This document shows, one piece after another, positions 60,197 to 64,000 of a stretch of 64,000 nucleotides of DNA. Below the pieces are notes generated by a model. That model saw nothing but the letters and a program-made list of their open reading frames with translations. It was not told the DNA's origin and searched no databases. Source of the DNA: Daphnia pulex (Eukaryota > Arthropoda > Branchiopoda > Diplostraca > Daphniidae); NCBI RefSeq assembly GCF_021134715.1, contig NC_060018.1, positions 12,975,501 through 13,039,500 of the forward strand, in the 5' to 3' direction. Numbering within the stretch: position 1 is the first letter of the stretch; the number at the start of each line of letters is the position of its first letter. A program made the position numbers and the translations under genes.

Positions 60197-61186
60197 TTTC
60201 CTAATTTTTATACTGTACCAACTTATTTCTTCAAATTCTAGATGCATACTGTCAGTCATTCCAAAAAGTTGACTTAGCGCTCAGTCACTTTCCATCCAAT
60301 AGACCCATCATGTTGTCAAAAGCCTAAAACTCATGTGTGAAGCTCACATATCGTAGAATACAAATGTGTGGAGACAAGGTATTTCCCCATTACTGCTACC
60401 ACACCAACCACACCAAACCAACCGCCTTACTAAATTCAGCACCATTCACCCATATGATAAAGGTAAGCATCAATATAACCTATCGCCACGCTACTGCAAT
60501 ACTTCACGACACTTTTTTTAACATCAGGAAATTTACCTCAACCTAAGGAGTAAGGCTTGATTGCTGTGATTTCCATTTTTACGATTTTTTATCATGAAAA
60601 CTTCAGTGTGCTTGTTAGTAAAGGTATGAAGGTTGAAATGCTTTATTAACTGTTATATTTTCAATTCATTAATGCAATACATTTTTTTTTACAGAGAACA
60701 TAATAGATCCTTAAGCCAATGCTGACCTTTGTCCGTGAAGGAAGAGGGACATCCAGCAACGTTCTGCTCCATCCTTATCTTCCCGACGTACACTCATCTA
60801 GCTTCACTACTTTTTCTGCTACAACTTGTCTTACTTCACCGACGAGTTGGAACACTTCAGTGGTCGCTACCCTTTGCTGTTACACACCTGCAGTTACTCA
60901 CCACGGGATTATGCCCAGGTACCCGACAATTGACTTACTTTCGTAGATTATCTACTAACTAGTTGCGTTAAACTCTGTGTCTGTGTAATAATTCCAAAAT
61001 CAGGCCCTTCTTGCGCGCAAACAAAGTTTTACTTGGACGTTTCTTTTTTCTAACGCTAGATGGCTTTTTGAAAATTTGCAGCTGTCAAAACAGGTCAGTT
61101 TCAGTTACTTTGCACATCTCTTTAAACCTTTATTGGCAGTTATTTTGTTGAAATATTTAGTGATAACTGACGATTACTATTCCAGC
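60197..61186 (+). other. Possible outward-directed transcript, right arm (plus strand)
   Basis: Mirror of 58,888-59,877. An exon-like stretch ends AAAG|GTAAGC at 60,462; the next starts at 60,695 after TTTTTTTTACAG. An ATG at 60,719 opens 75 codons to 60,946 (starts MLTFVREGRGTSSN). The product is unrecognised and coding status is doubtful. Confidence 0.35.
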
Positions 61187-61574
61187 AACAAAGCTCACTT
61201 GTTAGATTTTCGATTTTTGATTTTTTTTTCTACTTCCGGTTTTCTCATTTCTGTCAGTAGTTTAGTAAATATTGATCTGACGCACAAAAGAACCACATAT
61301 TCGTGATCCTCGTAAAATTTGTGGTAAAGTTCATGTTCTGTTTTTTACGTATTCGTACTTCCGGTTTCGAAAATTTTCCTGAACTATAGTTCAGGAAAAT
61401 TCTCGATTTTGGCCAAATTTTGGATTTCGTTTGAATCACACCTAATCGACCCCAAATTTCATGGGGATCACGAATATGTGGTTCAATTTGACGACAGCTC
61501 AATGGTTGAGGCGCTGTGGTTACTTCCGGTATACTTCCGGAATTTTTTTTAAAGACTAGCAAGTGAGCTTTGTT
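61187..61574. mobile_element. Foldback MITE, right-arm copy
   Basis: Exact mirror of the element at 58,500-58,887, with the same inverted ends and central 30-bp palindrome. Its presence at the mirrored site shows that the insertion came before the arm duplication. Confidence 0.8.
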
Positions 61575-61842
61575 CTGTTTACAGTTCTCAACATTGCAAG
61601 CTTGATTTAAACTTTAAAAAATTGCATATCTAAATCTTTGAGCTAAAAAACCTGATTCTTGTTTCTTTCTGTATTATGTAACTTTTATTGGCCTGTCAGT
61701 AAATAAGAATTTGTTTCTCTTTATTCAGGTAATGCAGAGGAAATTTCGAGAAGATGGACACCATAACGTCGCCGGTATCTCCAAAGTGTCAGCGCGGATC
61801 ATCATTTGTTGTTGGTAATATGTGTTTGTTTGTGTTAGTTAA

Positions 61843-62152
61843 CCCGTTGTCTGCCACGCCTTTGTTCTCCCCTAGCTCCTTTGCACGGGCCGCGCTGGCC
61901 GGCCTCGTGGATTTCATGCCGCGAGGTCGGAGTGTCGCCAAGCCCAAAATTTGCCGCAAGGCAAGCCTGTTAGGCAATGCACCATAGGGACTTCCCCCTT
62001 GTCGATACGGTGATGGATTCTCCTGTCACCGTGTCAGCTCTGCCCGGACTTGTCAGCAATGGCAAGTCCCACCTTGGCCATGGATCCTTCAGACGTGGCG
62101 CGTAGAGTAGTAGAGTACAACCTACGGGTTGTATGGCGTGGCAGCCAACGGG
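61843..62152. mobile_element. piggyBac-type MITE, right-arm copy
   Basis: Exact mirror of 57,922-58,231, with TTAA at 61,839-61,842 and 62,153-62,156 and CCCGTTG-type ends. Confidence 0.85.
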
Positions 62153-62668
62153 TTAACTTAAGTGTATGTATGTATGTGATTGTAAAATGTGGTGGAATTG
62201 TGGGTGGAGGTGGGACAATAAAGCAATTCCTTTTAATGTTTTAGTTTGTTGTGTCTCATAACTGATAATAAAAAAAATGTTTAGTTCACGACTTGTGTAT
62301 TTTTTACAAATTTGAAGTTTTACATAAGTTATAGGCAAGTGACTGATCAACTCCAGACCCTTCAAATAAACTTCTATGAGAAACCAAACACTTATCTGCA
62401 ACTCTTTTGTCCAAACACTAGAATATGTCGGAATGCAGAGCGACTAGAGCAATAGTCATCTCCAACATACGAACTAGAAAAGATCCAATAAAAATCAGAA
62501 AGTGTCTCAATGTCAAAGGCTTTTAGGTGGCAAGAAGAGCCGTACAAAATGATTAACCAGGTTAAGACAATTATTTGCTCATTAAAATTCAACAATTCCT
62601 AGTGACTAGTAACTGTCAAGATATGACCGACAAATCTGAACATGATTACTAAAATTGAAAATTCGACT
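62153..62668. other. Unique right-arm DNA without a recognised gene
   Basis: Mirror of 57,406-57,921. On the plus strand AATAAA at 62,216-62,221 could be the poly(A) signal of the outward transcript. Confidence 0.4.
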
Positions 62669-63638
62669 CTAGTATTTAGATAAGTCCCTGTAGTAAGTTG
62701 GAGAAGCGTAGGGTGTGGTGTAATATTCAGGTGCCTTAGTGGTGTAGTAACTCGGAATAGTTCGGAGCTTCGGTGTAGCTGGTCGGAACAGCGTAAGTAG
62801 TGGTATAATACTCGGTGCCTTGGTAGCGTAGTACTTAGGTGCCTCGGTGTAGTAGCTAGTTGTAGCGTAGGTTGTGGTGTAGTAAACTGGAGCCTCGGTG
62901 TAGTATTCCGGTTCAACGTAGTACGAAGGAGGAGCAGCAGCCGCTATGTAGTAAGTCGGGGCTGCGTAATACTTGGCTGCCTCAGTTGTAGTTGTGTAGC
63001 TTGAGGCAGAGTAATACTTCGGGGCTTCGGTGTAGTGCCTCGGGGAAACATAAGTTGTGGTGTAATACTCTGGAGCCTTGGTGGTGTAGTACTTGGGCGG
63101 CTCGGTGTAGTATTCAGCCGCTTTGGTGGTGTAATAAAGTTGGAGCTTCGGTGTAGTAGCTAGGAACTAAGTAATACTTGGGAGCCTCGGTGTATAAGGT
63201 GGGGCAACATACGTGTAGTACTCCGGTGACTTGATGGTGTAGTACTTGGGAGCCTAGGTGTAGTACTTGGGAGCCTCGGTGATTGAGCTCGGGGCAGCAT
63301 TAGCTGCGGTTTAATACTCTAGAGCCTTAATGGTGTAGTAATTGTGGCCCTCAGTGTAGTAACCGGTTGGTGCGAATGTTTTCGTTGTGTAGCAAGGCGG
63401 CGGCGTGGTGCTTTGGTATCCGCCATACCCAGGAGACATGGGTACACCAGTGATCGACCCAACCTTCAACGATACGACAAACGGCAACAGCACGACACTA
63501 CAATCAAATAGGCGGTAATTGATTTGAACATTAATATACAATATGGTACATTAACAGATAAAACCAAATAATTGATCAAACTCCATGAAACAGAATATTT
63601 ACCCGATTGCGTACTGATAATACGACGAAGAATGAACT
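62669..63638 (-). pseudogene. Tyr-rich secreted-protein pseudogene, right-arm copy
   Basis: Mirror of copy 3 (56,436-57,405) with the same two in-frame stops and the same frameshifts. It was therefore already dead when the arm was duplicated. Confidence 0.72.
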
Positions 63639-64000
63639 TGGTGACGGTGCACTGCAGTTGTTCATCCATGTTTTGTTTCCAGTATTGTTCTCTCCAGCAA
63701 TCGCCCTGATACAACAGCAAAGTGATGATGTTCCATACGATGACAACCCAATTTGATACCACAAACGAACGCAACATCTCCAGCCTAATAAAAAATAAAG
63801 TCCATACCCAATAATTAGAATCTAATTTAACAAGAACTTCATATACCATCTAACAACAATATCAGAGCAGTCAATGTTGGTTAAGTTTTAGTCACAAGTA
63901 TTACAATTTATATGAAATAAAATGTTCAAGGATTCTTACCAACCAGACGTTCGATCGTGCTTCAAGCTCGGTATTGACTCGATAACCACCAAAATTGGAA
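63639..64000 (-). pseudogene. AIFM1: AIFM1 fragment, right-arm copy (cut by window edge)
   Basis: Mirror of 56,074-56,435. The AGD...EHHHFAVVSGRL exon remnant lies at about 63,665-63,784. The GLEID...RVN exon runs from 63,940 to the window end. Confidence 0.78.

Larger units (their letters stand above)
60197..64000 (-). repeat. Right arm of the large inverted repeat (cut by window edge)
   Basis: Reverse complement of 56,074-59,877 with no indel. The arm is still paired at the final base, so its true length is at least 3,804 bp. Confidence 0.97.

Overview
The window looks like nuclear DNA from an arthropod, most likely a branchiopod crustacean of the Daphnia type. This is an inference from three things: a spliced ABCB6/HMT-1 gene with 58-74 bp introns, an L2-clade non-LTR retrotransposon, and decayed tyrosine-rich YYTEAPKYYT-type secreted-protein genes. 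Nothing points to a prokaryotic or viral genome.

Layout. Positions 1 to about 47,500 are mostly non-coding and full of simple repeats (GA, GT, GTT, GTC, CAG/CTG, AGCAC, runs of 11-12 G, many CTATAG/TATATA words). Three things stand out there. (i) A ~1.2 kb unit with conserved splice-like sites occurs twice in opposite orientation, at 11.0-12.2 kb (minus) and 35.1-36.2 kb (plus). The second copy is bracketed by ~260 bp direct repeats. (ii) An L2-clade retrotransposon with one intact endonuclease-reverse transcriptase ORF lies at 14.3-17.7 kb. (iii) What looks like the last coding exon and poly(A) signal of an unidentified plus-strand gene lies at 47.54-47.72 kb. Its upstream exons are not recognisable, so part of the desert may be a very long intron.

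From 48.3 to 51.7 kb lies the only complete conserved host gene, an ABCB6-like half ABC transporter (13 coding exons, 849 residues). From 51.8 to 54.6 kb there are open but unrecognised or degenerate coding stretches. From 54.6 to 57.4 kb there is a cluster of decayed tandem copies of a tyrosine-rich secreted-protein gene. One copy keeps a good TATA/initiator pair, and one is interrupted in its 5' leader by an intron-containing fragment of an apoptosis-inducing factor (AIFM1) gene.

The right end, from 56,074 to the window edge, is a giant inverted repeat. Two arms of at least 3,804 bp mirror each other around position 60,037 with no indel, separated by a 319 bp unique spacer. Each arm carries the same AIFM1 fragment, tyrosine-rich pseudogene, TTAA-flanked piggyBac-type MITE and 388 bp foldback element. 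This palindrome is the most striking structure here. It is either a very recent or conversion-maintained inverted duplication, or an assembly error. I did not find a convincing new multi-gene system.
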